Shown here one piece after another: positions 24,341-36,268 of a stretch of DNA of 64,000 bases; within the stretch, counting starts at the first letter, position 1; every line of letters starts with the position of its first letter. Origin of the DNA: Muricea muricata (Eukaryota > Cnidaria > Anthozoa > Malacalcyonacea > Plexauridae); the NCBI GenBank assembly GCA_963855995.1, contig OY979718.1, forward strand, positions 2,069,501 to 2,133,500. Direction: 5' to 3'. The translations under genes were made by a program, and so were the position numbers. The notes under the pieces are model-generated. The model was not told where the DNA came from and searched no databases. It was given only the letters and a program-made list of their open reading frames with translations.

Positions 24341-26439
24341 GGGGATTTTTTTTATCCAATTTCTCAATTCCCATGGGAATTGAATTTTTAATTAAAAAGG
24401 GTCACATGTAAATTTTGTAAACAATTTATTGAAAAGAATTTGTAAAGATTACAATTTGAATAATAATAAAAAAGACTTTAACTACCGCAAACTGGTACGA
24501 ATTTAAATAACAATAGAAGAAAACAGAGCATGGCAATTAGCATTGCTTTGACACAAGTGAAAAGGCAATGTTAAATGGAAATTGTCTTTTCAAGATGAAT
24601 GTTCATACTCCAAGATAAATTACTTACAAAACAACTAGTAATGGGATTAATTTTGCGAGTTTGACAGCGAAATGCAAAACGCAACACCAAGTTGTTTCAT
24701 AATAATACTAAGAAATATATGGCTAAAAGATTTAAAGACTGAATAAAAATGCTATTTGTTTTGGATAAAAACAAGAAGAGTAGTCCGTTTTTTTCACGAA
24801 TTAGAGTCCTTTATACAAATGGTCTTTTTTCATAAAATTGATGGTAGTTTTTAATCAAGTATTGAAAGCAATGCACTAGTTGAAATACAAGAATACATAT
24901 ATACAAAGTTTTGAGTTTTTAAGTTAGAAATGGTCTGAAATAACCTCGAAATTGCCTCGAAATTTTTCTAATGTATTCTTTGGAGTACTTTGGAAAACTT
25001 ATCGGAAAAATGTGTACACTAAAAATCCTACGAGAAGCATCCATCTCATAAGCCATATATCTACGTTACTTTTTTAACCTGACAAGACGTAATGTCTCGA
25101 ATGTTTCTTTATGTCTTTTTTAATATTTTCTTTGCATTTCATAAACTTAAATCAAAATCCATATATTTTCTAACACAATTTTAACATACTTGTTTTGCTT
25201 ACAAAAATTTTCTTTTGCACGTTTAACATAAAGAACCGTTTCAGCAGAAAGGATAGTTCTACAATTTTAATTTCAAAATTCTGATTTGTTAACAACTCAG
25301 ACATTTCATTTTGAAAAAGCTTAGGCAAAGTTAGGCAAATTTACTCAATTCATTAATATACTATGCAGTATGCAAAACCAAAGCTACCAATTTTAACTCA
25401 ATTCTTATAATTTCCTTTCAATTCTCTGACTTTTACTAACTATAGAGTCGACATCAAGAAATTTAGTAACAACACAGTCTAGATAGAGCATTAGTGCATA
25501 AAGCAGGAATGTCCAAAACAAAACTAAATTTTGTCAATGTTCTTGTCAGGTTAAAAAGCTGATCTCTTTGAAGTATGAACTTATCTTTACTTACTTGTTG
25601 AATTAAAAAGACCTTGTTCAAAAGCCATATAAATCTGTTTTCTTATATTATTATTACAATCACAAAGTAGAACTACTTGAATATAGATTTGAACTGAAGC
25701 CGAGAAAATGAAACACACAAACTTTAAAAATTAATTTCAATTGCCAAACAAGAATGAACAAGCAAAAAAAATGGGCAAAGGACATCTTGTAATTGTTGCA
25801 CTAAATCAGATTCAGAAATAACTTATTTTTCAAGCCTAAAATATGGATAAAATCTGAATTGCCTAAGTGGTTTAGATAATAAACAACTGAAAAATGCCAC
25901 AAACTTGATTCAAACTTAAAAGTTTTGTACAAAACATTTTTGCATGCCACAGCAAGAACAAACTTCACCGAGGTTCTGTTATAAACTTCAGTTTCAGTAC
26001 AGCTATCATCAAAATTTTGAACAAACTACTTTATCAATTGTTAATTTCTAAATCTTTTACTGAGCATAAATTTCAGAAATGCTACATGCGTGTACAATTC
26101 ATAAATTTTTGAGGGTTTTTTTTGTAGTTTCATTAAGAATAACCTTGTTATCTGTTGTAGTTGGAGTTCTGTTTATATTATATTGTAATTAAAATTGCTT
26201 CAGTTCATTTGCATTCAAACCAGTTCCACTTTGCAATGCAGCAAAGCTTAGTTTATGAATTATTTTGCTGGATTATTTGACCATAATTGTTTGTTCTAAA
26301 GTTGAATACATTACTATTGAAAATCACAAAGACTGAAAAATTAAAAATTAAAATGCATAATAACAGTTCAATTTTCACTTTCTGTGGCCCAATGGACAAT
26401 TCTCCTTGTGGACAAACATATGAATTAGGAATATTTATT
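24341..26439. other. Gene-free AT-rich stretch
   Basis: Nothing recognised on either strand. Confidence 0.4.
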
Positions 26440-26740
26440 AGCACAGCTGCAAAGAGCATTCTAAGTTTAGTAAAATTGTGACGTTTGGTTGCAACATATT
26501 GTAAAATGTGGAAATATAGTCCTCTGAAGTTTTGAAATTCTGTCTACTCTTCTTGTATTATGCACAGAAAAGTGTACACAGAACTCGAAATGTGATTACA
26601 CTCTTCCACTCAATACAATAGTTACTATACAAAATTTTCAAACTTCACTGGGCTATATTTTCCACATTTTACAATTTTTTGCAACCAAACTTTACCATTT
26701 TACTAAAATTTAGAATGCTCATTCCAGTTGTGCTAATGAG
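26440..26740. repeat. About 300-bp inverted repeat, family shared with the first foldback core
   Basis: The arms at about 26440-26560 and 26605-26740 mirror each other (TTTGGTTGCAA...ATTGTAAAATGTGG). The same consensus (GCAACAAAACTTTGCAATTT, then ATTTTAACATTCTCTTTCC) appears in the centre of the foldback element at 42780-42930, and a fragment occurs at 63320-63420. Confidence 0.7.
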
Positions 26741-28369
26741 TATAAACGTTTGTTTAAAGCTGCTGTATGTAAACTCTTAGTTTTTGTGGGTTTTCGGATA
26801 CTCTAACCTTGAGAGGCTAACAGAGGATAAACACGATATGTAAAACTAAAATAGTTTAGTTTTTGAGGCAGCAAGTGCTTGCAAAATCATCTGCCTGACA
26901 TCCATGGACAACTAAAAATTTGTGTTGGATATACTTAAATTGACTAATTAACCACATTTTGCGTTTTGATTTCTGATCACATACTGGTTTTGGTGTTGTG
27001 TTTTATTAGTTAATTCACATGTTATATAATATCAATACAAATTTTCCTGTTAAATACGGGCATAAGGGAGAAGCATTTTTCAAAATTTTGAAACACCTGA
27101 GGTTTTCTATTAACAGGTAATGGGAATTCTATTAACAGAATAGATACAAGGTGTTTACAGTTGTAAAAAATCACTAACAGCAGCAAAAGTCAATTTGTTT
27201 TTTGTGGCAAATGCATTAGCTAGACTAAGAGTAGAATTCATCACTATCTTTGTGATTTTTAAATGAATGTTTCAAACTTTTAAACAAACATTGAAAGTCA
27301 ATTTGAGCACAATTAAAAAGTTTGAGACCTTTCTCCATACTTTCCATTTAAGACAATGGTTATTTTATCATCACGAGGATGTCAGTTGGGAATTCAAATG
27401 AAGCATTCTTAAACTTGCAACAAATGTCTAGGAAAATATAAAAAAAATTGAATGTTTATGTGGTTTCTTAAACCACGTTTAGAGATTAATTATCCATCTA
27501 GATCAAAAGAAGAAAAATGATATCTTACCTTTTTATAATCTCTCAGTTACTGAAAGTTGGGACATTTTGTTGATCTACAAACAAATTTAAGAGAATTCTT
27601 TAATTGAGCTATGATATGAACAAGTCAGATTGTAAACAAAAGGTAGTTAAGCAAGTGGTTTTGTGAATGAAATAATAATAAATAGATCACTTAAATATAT
27701 CAAAAAAACATCCATAACCCTACACACTCTTAATAAGTGAAGAGGTTAATTATATGCTCCTGGATAATAAACCTTGCACCCTCTTTCAACTATAGCTGTG
27801 ATCTGTAACTCATTGTACACAGAATGCACCCTATATTGAAGTCAATAATTAAATCTTCCCTAAATGGTCTTGCCTTCCTTCCACTTATATACACACAAGG
27901 AATTGTCACACTACAGGGTGTATAAAAAAAGTAGACAAATCTGAAATCGCTCTCTGTTTCGCAAAGCGCCTAAATGTACAATGTTTTGTATTAAAATAGA
28001 TTGTTTTGGTACTTATGATCTATAATAAACATAAAAAACAAGAAATTTAAAACTTCAATACTAGGGGGGGGGGGTAGTTCTGTCTTTTACAACATAAACG
28101 CTTAAAAGTAAATTTGACTTGGTGAATAGAAAATTTGCATTGCAGTTGTATTGCTGTACAAAATTTCAGAAAATTTGTTCGAGTCTAAGCCATTCAAAAC
28201 GTCGCCCGAACTTGCATATTTTTAGCAAAATTAGCTTTGTGCATCTTTAATTTATGCATTTACTTAATTTGCATACAACTCTTAAGAACATTTAATTAAA
28301 ATTGGGACATTTCTTCAGAAAAACGATTCTTATTGAGAAAAATATACGTTTGGAGAACATTTTGAATGG
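26741..28369. other. Gene-free AT-rich stretch
   Basis: Nothing recognised; a G-run lies at 28064-28073. Confidence 0.4.
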
Positions 28370-28726
28370 TTTAAACCAGGCTCGGACTGGCTTATGTGCC
28401 ACTGTGCCATGGCACATGGGCCCCTACTGGGACATCAAATGGGCCCTTGACAATTGTTGTTTAATTTTTGTTTTTGTAAACATTCAAAGATGTTTAAAAC
28501 AGACTGTCAGGCAGTACGAAACGAAAATAAATGGTACCGGATGGGAATGATTTGGAATTTTTGAACTCTTCAGCAGGGGAAGCGGTTAAATAATTCATCA
28601 TGTTCCTCTCCAAAATACCATAAAATCTTCACCTAAAACATTCAGGACAGCAAAAAATTTCAGAGCTCCTCTCAGTGCTAGAATGGCAAGACCCCTTCAT
28701 TGAGGCCAGTCCGAGTCTGGTTTAAA
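28370..28726 (+). mobile_element. 345-bp MITE, copy 2 (CCAGGCTCGGACTGG ends)
   Basis: Element 28376-28720 has inverted ends CCAGGCTCGGACTGG and CCAGTCCGAGTCTGG. TTTAAA directly abuts both sides (28370-28375 and 28721-28726) as a possible 6-bp target-site duplication. It is the reverse complement of the copy at 14348-14686. Confidence 0.82.
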
Positions 28727-31700
28727 CCCAATCAAATTTCTTGAAACTTTGAACAGCAATAAAACACCTAACATATTTTCTACCTACATACCAACAAAAA
28801 TTACTCTTGAGCATTTAAACTTCACGCGCAAGAAATTTTCAATGTGTTTCAAAATACACACACCCCTGGGTTTGAAACATTTACAATCACAGACCATTTC
28901 AACAGATCTTTTGCCAAAAGTATATTCCCATATTTAATATATTGCCCCCATCAAAGAACAAGTCCTCAATTGACTGATGAAATCCATTTGTCAAAAGCCA
29001 TATTTTGTAGTTTTGCTAGGCTACTAAACCTTCCTCTGAACACTATTGAAGGCATTTTTGCGAGCCATGTTTGGCTGATATTTTTCATAGGAAATGCTTG
29101 ATTTTGGTGTCATTAAATGTGATTTGCTCTACAACCAAGAGGCATTATTCTTCGTGAAGATGTGGAATAGTTATATAATACTTAGCCAGCTTACAAACCT
29201 AACCTAAACTCTACACCAAACCCTACCATTTACCCTAACTCTACATGACCAGATATTGTAGCTATCAATAACTGTACTGAAAATGTTCCATGAAATTAGA
29301 ATAATAGATTTTATTCTGGCAAACTGTGACTCAATTGTTCAAACAGAGTAAATATCTTGAAGGCCTTTAAGATACTTAGCAAAAGTTAATTTTACATGTT
29401 GTACTTAAGCATCTCTGTAGCAGTCCTGTAGCATACCCAACTTTATAATATATTGTTTTGCCAAAACTGTCTTTACATTCCCACACATTTACATGCATTC
29501 ATATTTTGTTAACAAGCTTTCAGGAGCTTTATAAAATCACAGTATTTCACAAGTTGTTTTCATGTTTGCAACACATTTGTGACAGGTACAATTGGTTGAC
29601 AAATTGTGAGATTTTCTTCTGTAAATTACAATAAATATAAATTATCATAAATAAAAGCAGCCCATGAAAACATGGGTTTCTTTCATACATGTACTTATTT
29701 AATTTGTTGCTATATTTGCATTACTTTTTCAGCAGATTTTACATAATCAGCAATTTTACACTTTTAATACTGTGATCTGTACTTCAGTAATTATGACATA
29801 CATACACCATAAAAACATTTATACTAGCTGGCATACATACAGGTAGCTGATGACTATGAAAACTTAACACACAATATTTTTTTAATAAATTTGGCACCTG
29901 CTTTCCAGTTCACAACTAAAACATCCATAATAAACACCATTTCCAAAATATATGCGATCAATCATGATTTGAAGGGTTCAAAGTCAAATAATCCATGCAA
30001 ACTTATGAAACCAGTCAAAACATCCACTCCTTGAAATCTTCATTGAATGATAATTTGGTAAGAATCAAGTCCACTGTTGCCATTTTATGTTCAAAACCTC
30101 CGCAATAGTGATTTATTTTATACAATAGGGATCAAAAAGTCTAGTTGAACGCATTAAACTATAATGGATCTGGAAGCATAACTTCAGTGCTTTGAACCTA
30201 TGATTGACTGAAGCCGGTGCGCTGGAAAATCAACATTCAAAAAGACTGGGGAGAGGTCGGATTTGGTTTTTGAGGAGTGAGAATTTTTTCACAAGTTTGT
30301 TTTTGCGCAAAAATTGGCAAGACATTTTTGGTTTTTGTCTGAAGACATCATTGTTCAGGATTCAGACCAGGTTTCCTGTTTAGTTCCAACTGTCTTACAC
30401 CTATCTGCAGCAAAGTGAGCATTTTGACTTTAATATTTTGAAAAAAATTATCAATGTTTGTACGTGTCAAAGAAAACTTTGCTCTTGAGCTAATAAAAAA
30501 TATGTAATAAAACTTTTGGACAGTCCCAAATTTATTTTGCAGTGAATGCCAGGTATTCCTCTTTATCCTGAACCTTTAATCCTTGCTTTAACCCATTCTA
30601 AACATGAAGAAATTGATGTTTTTTGAGTGGTTTTATTTTCGGCTTTGCAATTTGTTTATTAGTTCAATGGACCAACCGACTGTAGTATAAACAATATTTT
30701 TTAAATGCATTTTTTCGACCCTAAAACGTTCAATCTTCTTGAAACTTCGCATACAGATGTATTTTGCATGGAGTTAAATAATTCCTGTGGTTTCACGTCT
30801 TATTTCTACCTTGAACTTTCAAAAACTCAGAAAAAGTAGCCAAAATCTGGCGGATTTTTCGTAATATTCGTCTTTACTTCAACATTTTTGCATGATAGTA
30901 TGATTTTTGTCAAATTTTATAACATATTATATAAATTCAACTGTCATTGTTTAAATACTTATGAATGTTATTAGAGATCTGTTAGAGATTTAAATAAAGA
31001 ACTTAACTGATACAAAAATAATTAATATTTCAAAAATATTGATATTTTTTAACGAAATTCTTTAAAAGGACTGGGTCTACCTGCAAAGTGAACACAAAGT
31101 TGGCTTTAATTTTCCCCCTGGACTTATTGTTCCAGATCTATTATAGTTCAATGGTTAAATGGCATTCTCAGCAGTTAAACCATCTAAAATGTCCAAAAAC
31201 CTGCTTTTCGTAATAGAATTCCCTAGTTTTTGTGGTTTGAGAATGCCATCTTGGATTCATCACACATGTGACACCTGTGCTAGGTATTTGTTGGCTATCT
31301 AGGGCCTACTATATCTATGGCCCATTTCCAATACTGTGATTAAACTAAAATATAATTTTGTGGAAACACCACATAAATCTATTATCACAGAGCTTACAAG
31401 CTTACGGATCGAAAGCTTTGCAATAATAAATTTATGTGGTGTTTCAAAAAATTATATTTTAACTTGATATTCACCATGAAAATGTACAAGGAACTTAAAA
31501 TCAAACTACATATATAATAAAATTTGAAGGTCATTTTTGAGGATCCAAATCTATAGAACTGTCTGAGCCTACTTTTTCAACAATCTTGGCAATTAAAATC
31601 CGACTATGTATTTGCATCACGGCATTATTATCAGTGAACTATAAATTTCAACCAAAAACTGCAGCCTTTATTTTGAAAAGCGATCATTCATTCGTGCAAG

Positions 31701-32126
31701 CATGGATAGTACAAACTTTAATCTCAAATATTGTAATTAATTCCCGCCCGATTTTGCAAAAATCTATTTCTATGAGCACGCTAAGTACTTCAGTACAGTT
31801 ACTAACAAAAAATAAACCATATTACCTTGAAACAAATCTAGGATTGATGAAAATTCGAGGTGAAGCTTTTTCAGCAACTCAGCGTTTGGAATTCGAAAAT
31901 TTAAAAAAGTTCGGGAAATGTTCGAGCAGCGTCGGAAACCGAAGAAGACCGAAATATATGTGGTGTCGACATAAAAATTCCGAGCAAGTTTTGGCCAGTG
32001 GTTTTGGCACACAGCAGCAGTACGTCATAGTATAAAATTCGTGTGTAGCAAAAAATTATATTATAAAAATTATTTACGGCAATCCTGGAGTTATCTAATC
32101 ATCTGAGATACATAACACTCTCAGGA
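28727..32126. other. Gene-free AT-rich stretch with one hairpin
   Basis: Positions 31348-31461 form an inverted repeat (AAAATATAATTTTGTGGAAA mirrored near 31440-31461). Otherwise nothing is recognised, including in the 149-codon ORF at 31586-32035, which is overlapped by an 80-codon antisense ORF and has no familiar motif. Confidence 0.45.
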
Positions 32127-32287
32127 CTTCGAGTCAGTGGCGAAGCCAGCCCGACATTTGGTCATGCAAATGCAAATTTTTGTCTATTTTTGACCGTATA
32201 AGGAGTCAATTTCTAAAGAAATGAATAATGATTTAAATTTGCATAGCATGACCAAATTGTCGGGCTGGCGTCGCTACTGCTTCGAGT
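32127..32287. mobile_element. 145-bp hAT-type MITE, copy 1
   Basis: Element 32135-32279 has inverted ends CAGTGGCGAAGCCAGCCCGA / TCGGGCTGGCGTCGCTACTG and a perfect 8-bp duplication CTTCGAGT (32127-32134, 32280-32287). These are hAT features. A second copy lies at about 56200-56350. Confidence 0.88.
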
Positions 32288-32358
32288 GGAACAGGAATCT
32301 AGCCTGAAGACCGCAGATCATTAAAACTCATATCCTCACCTGTTCCTAGCTATACACG

Positions 32359-33659
32359 AACATAAGGGGTGTGACTAATCGGAGAGTTACGAAGTGGAGA
32401 GTTATCTCGGAGAGTTATGATTTTGGAGAGTTATGTCCGAACCATGCCCACCTTTCCAAACGGCCACGCCCAATTTGTTAACTCTCCCGATGTTTGCTTG
32501 AGCTAATATGAGAGAGTTATGTTTTTACCAAACTCTTTCTTGTCAACATTATGAAGATGTTAGGGAGTTATATTTTTTTCATAACTTTAACGAGAGTTAT
32601 GATTTAGGTGAGTTACACTACAATACATTCGTTTTAATCACTATAGTGTTACTTTCTGTATATTACCCAACGCCAAAGCTTTCCCTCCTTCGCTTATGAC
32701 TATCGCTGATTACTACTGACTTTAGCTTATGATTATGTAAACGTGAATGATGCTTGGTAAGTTTGAACAGGATTTTCAAAGATTTGAAAAGTTTTAATTA
32801 GCCTTTATCTGTATTTCCGGCGCATTATATATTGTTTGTTTTGGGGACCTGTTTGTTCAACAGTTTGTTGAAAGCTATAAGAACGTTATAAAAAGTTACA
32901 ATAATAAAAACTACCGAATACTTGTTTATTTACCTGTACTCCTAGTTAAAGTTTTCTGCTTGTCAATTATCATAGGTAATTATGCGGTCACCGAGCCTAG
33001 TCCAATTTGACAAAATTTTCAAACATCACGAGTACTATTAATCTCTAATTGTACGAACAAAATCGCATTATTACTTGTTTATTATTAGCAGGACAAAATC
33101 GCATGTACCAACCTTATCCAGTTCTTGTACACGATAATTCTCAATAAAGACAATTATTACATGCCTGTCCTGCCAGATTTTTAGCGAAAATTTTGTGCTT
33201 AGTTTGTATTTTCTACAGCAATTCCGCTCCTTCAACAATTTTATCTGTGTTTAAACTCGCCGACTCGACTTTCCCACCATTTCTTTGTTTTGGAAAAATC
33301 ATTAATTGCACTGCATGAAATGCAGGGCAATTGATGAAATAATTGTATTCAACCAATCAGTAATTTTGTCATGCAAATAATAAACAACGAAGTCAAAACT
33401 CTCTTCATTTTCCTCAATTGTGAACACAGAGAGTTATAAAAATGATAACTCTCTAACATCTTTATAATGTTGATGAGAGAGAGTTACGTAAAAACATAAC
33501 TCTCTCATATTGATTCACGTAAACATCAGGAGAGTTAAGAAATTGGGTGTGGCTGTTCTAAAATAGCGGGCGTGGTTCGGACTTAACTCTTCAAAATAAT
33601 AACTCTCCGAGATAACTCTCCACTTCATAACTCTCCGTTTAGCCGGTCCCAAACATAAG
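32359..33659. mobile_element. 1285-bp non-autonomous transposon with long GAGAGTTAT-rich terminal repeats
   Basis: Element 32367-33651 is flanked by AACATAAG (32359-32366 and 33652-33659), an 8-bp duplication. Both ends carry over 200 bp of imperfect inverted repeat (CTAATCGGAGAGTT mirrored by AACTCTCCGTTTAG) containing many copies of GAGAGTTA(T/C). The interior has no gene. The duplication size suggests hAT, but the terminal bases are not diagnostic. Confidence 0.75.
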
Positions 33660-34149
33660 AACTTCTCATGAATCAATATCATTTATTAACCAAAGTAAAA
33701 AACAAAAACATAGGTGGCCCAGGAACGCGGTGTTTTGTTTTGTTTTTATCGATGTGACGCATGCATAGCTATAATTACCCCAAGGTAGGCAACTTCACAC
33801 AAACTAACGATACATAGACCCGTAAATAATTCGAAAATACTTCGCATATCTTTACAACTACGCTAAAAAAATAACAGAAATAAAATCTACGATATTTTTT
33901 ATGTACTTAATGTATTTAACTTGTGAAACAAGTTTGCAAAAGGAAAAAAATACGAAAAACTTCTGTATATTTGTGAAATTTTTGAAAGGGACGATACGGG
34001 ATTGGCTGACATTTCATTTGACAGCCCGACAGCCAATGAGATTGGAAATTCGTATTCTGTACACATTAACATTTGGTATTCTATTCTCAATGGGTATAGG
34101 AACGAGTTCGGATAACATTTTGATCAATGTTTATACTGGTATGATTCGT

Positions 34150-35211
34150 AGTAGATTACCCCCCCCCCCATATAGCGTTCAAAGAAATGCCGACAATGAC
34201 GTCATAGCGCATGAACAGCACGTGAACAGCACATGCACATAGAATTGACGTCATAGCACGTGGACAGCACATGTGCATAGAATTGACGTCATAGCACGTG
34301 AACAGTACATGCACATTGGTTTGGGGTCATAGCGCGTGATTAGCACGTGAACAGTACAAATTTGGTTTCTAGGGCGATCCCAAGCAGAGAGCGTATATCA
34401 GAAAAGAGGGAAATGCAGTATAGGTTTAAAAAATATTTATTTCAACTTTTAAGTTTTATAGACTAGTGATTATATTTCAGTTGATATAAACATATGAGAT
34501 AATCTATGAGATTTTTAAAAGTAAAAGTTTTTTCGATACTAGTGGATAGGGTATGTAAAGTTAAGTATGATAGTTTAAAAGTTTGTTCAAAAATGTTCCG
34601 GCATTTTGCTGGTGGTTCTTCGTACTTGAGGATTTTAAATGCTTCCACGATTAGGATCCAGATATGTTCTTTCCCGATATGTGATTTTGCTTATTCGCAA
34701 CAGTTCCACCAACTACATAATTCCCCAGTGTTTGTGTCTTTTCGTTCTATTTCTTTAATTTTTCTTGCGATCAATTCTACAGTTATCGCAGCAGTCAGTT
34801 CCTTTGGGGTAAATTGTTCTTCGAGGTTAAAAATGTTATCAGAATACATCTGCTTAAAGGAATGTGTCATTGTAGCTAGTGTCCGTACGGCTTGGAGAGC
34901 AAGTGTATTATAATAGAGTATCTTGCAATACATGTATTGAGTCAGTAGAGCGTTGCGCGTAGGAGTGAAGGTTAGATATTTTTAGAGCGTACGTTCGCTA
35001 CGCTGCAGTTTAGGCGTTGTCTTGCAGGGTGCCGGATATTGTTAGAGCGAACGTACGGTAGTGTTTAAACGCTGTACGTTCGCTATGCTGCTGTTTAGAC
35101 ATTGTTTTAAGCGCACGTACGCGTGGCAAGGTCAATTCATGCAACGATATACAGTATGCTAATGCTTAGGCATTGTCAAAATGCCTCAAGGCATATTCTA
35201 ATTGCGTCATA
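34150..35211 (+). repeat. Polinton left terminal inverted repeat
   Basis: About 1062 bp mirrored with high identity by the right repeat, which is split into 54935-55938 and 51084-51146. The outer 200 bp hold three TGACGTCA octamers spaced by GCACGTG(A/G)ACAG(C/T)AC words. The inner 130 bp hold direct repeats of GCGAACGTACG and GCTGCTGTTTAGACATTG-type motifs. The repeat ends after AATTGCGTCATA, where the two sides diverge. Confidence 0.92.
34463..34933 (-). pseudogene. TIR-encoded ORF pair, left copy (one in-frame stop)
   Basis: Two ORFs in the same frame, 34933-34691 (80 codons, start MYCKILYYNTLALQ) and 34648-34463 (61 codons), are separated by a TAA at the end of the first. The same stop is present in the right terminal repeat copy (55159-55629). 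The upper part is a basic/acidic helical region (KELTAAITVELIARKIKEIE). I recognise no family. Transcription would run outward towards the element end. It could be a genuine 80-residue protein, a decayed 156-codon gene, or chance. The sequence in the repeat is present in two copies, so the stop is either old or spread by conversion. Confidence 0.4.
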
Positions 35212-35319
35212 CAGCACGATTGCACTAAGCTTACGTGCTTTTCCCCAGTGTTCAACGGTCTTGACATCTAACACTTTCATAAACACATCGCTTCCCTTTT
35301 TGCTGGCACTTAGAGACAT
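35176..35319 (-). CDS. Short ORF, possible C-terminal part of the zinc-finger gene
   Basis: A 47-codon ORF begins MSLSASKKGSDVFMKVLDVK and continues with VEHWGKARKLSAIVLYDAI; the last part lies in the terminal repeat. It lies just downstream of the zinc-finger ORF (35677-35342) in another frame, so it may be its continuation after a frameshift or intron. Composition (K/D/E/V-rich, ordered helices) looks coding rather than random. No family recognised. Confidence 0.4.
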   Translation of the reverse strand: MSLSASKKGSDVFMKVLDVKTVEHWGKARKLSAIVLYDAIRICLEAF

Positions 35320-35341
35320 GTTTTGTAGTTCAATATGTGAT

Positions 35342-35677
35342 TTAATATTTTATCCATTTATTTCTGTCCTTCCCAGAGACATAATGTTCTCCTTTGCTAC
35401 TGTGATCCTTCTTTACTTCGACGGCTTGTAAGTAAGCATTAAATTTTCTTTCCATTTCTTGTTGTCGCTTTAATAGTTTTTCCAAGCTTTTCTCCATGTT
35501 GAATTCCTCTGGTTGTTCCCTCTGTTGGGGTGCACAAATACCGAGTTTGCTCCACTTTAACCACTTAGCCCGTTCTTTCGTATCCATTCCATGTACTTGG
35601 TCAAGATGATTAGCTAATCTAGCAAGATTTGTACTTCCACAGCCAAAAACAGGACAGTTTCTACGTGTACGTCCCAT
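35342..35677 (-). CDS. C2H2-type zinc finger protein of the Polinton
   Basis: A 111-residue protein. The N-terminus carries one Cys2His2-type finger, CPVFGCGSTNLARLANHLDQVH (residues about 9-30: two Cys five apart, His-x4/5-His). It is followed by a WLKWSKLGIC segment and a charged, probably coiled-coil stretch (EKSLEKLLKRQQEMERKFNA, about 66-85). A single finger plus coiled coil suggests a DNA-binding dimer, for example a regulator of element genes; that role is inference. It is the first gene inside the left repeat, and the next short ORF may belong to it. Similar one-finger proteins are, as I recall, common accessory genes of invertebrate Polintons, but I cannot name an orthologue. Confidence 0.65.
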   Translation of the reverse strand: MGRTRRNCPVFGCGSTNLARLANHLDQVHGMDTKERAKWLKWSKLGICAPQQREQPEEFNMEKSLEKLLKRQQEMERKFNAYLQAVEVKKDHSSKGEHYVSGKDRNKWIKY

Positions 35678-36268
35678 GTTTATTCCACGAGTTCCTAGTA
35701 TTACTGACTCGCGTTTACGTGTGATAGATATTTTATATGGCCCATTCTAGCCCGTTTTGGCCCTATAAGGCACTTTACGGCCCGATGGCCCGATTCATGC
35801 AGGGCTAACGTATTCTCACCCTTCAGGCTTACCCTTTAAAATTATACATGAGGTCAGTTGTTCGTGCTAGGCCGGGAAGTTGATTTACCTGGCTCAGTTG
35901 ACTTGTAAACTGTTATTACATGTATTAGACTGATTCGTTTAGAATAGCTGAATGAAGTTATTAAGTCGAATAATCGTTGCTACATTTTTATTAATAACGG
36001 TTTATTATAGCTATGTTGCGTTTTGACTTCCTTGCTTATACATAATAGTGTTAATTTTGTTTGTAATTTTTTCTTGTATTTACGTGGAATCTTTTCACTA
36101 TACAGCACGAGATATTATAAAAGGAGTATGGAAACACTGGTCAATGCTAACAAAGTGTTTTTAAGTAAAAAAGAAAACATCAAACATTCGATCTGTTTAT
36201 ATTCTTTTAACATTTGGGGTTCTTAAAAGAACCGTTTTTTTTTTTTTTTGTTGCTCTCTCTGAGTTGG
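35678..36268. other. Intergenic, no gene seen
   Basis: AT-rich with a T-run at 36237-36249. Small ORFs (36023-36226, 36214-36444) have no recognisable features; the latter is antisense to the gene that follows. Confidence 0.5.

Noticed and set aside
31586-32035. 149-codon ORF as a host gene
   Set aside because: No recognisable domain, an 80-codon antisense ORF overlaps it, and no exon-like neighbours are visible. Kept as unexplained, not called.
34506-34913. 135-codon plus-strand ORF in the left TIR (mirror at 55179-55586)
   Set aside because: Antisense to the outward-facing TIR ORF, whose composition is more protein-like; not called, but the strand choice is uncertain.
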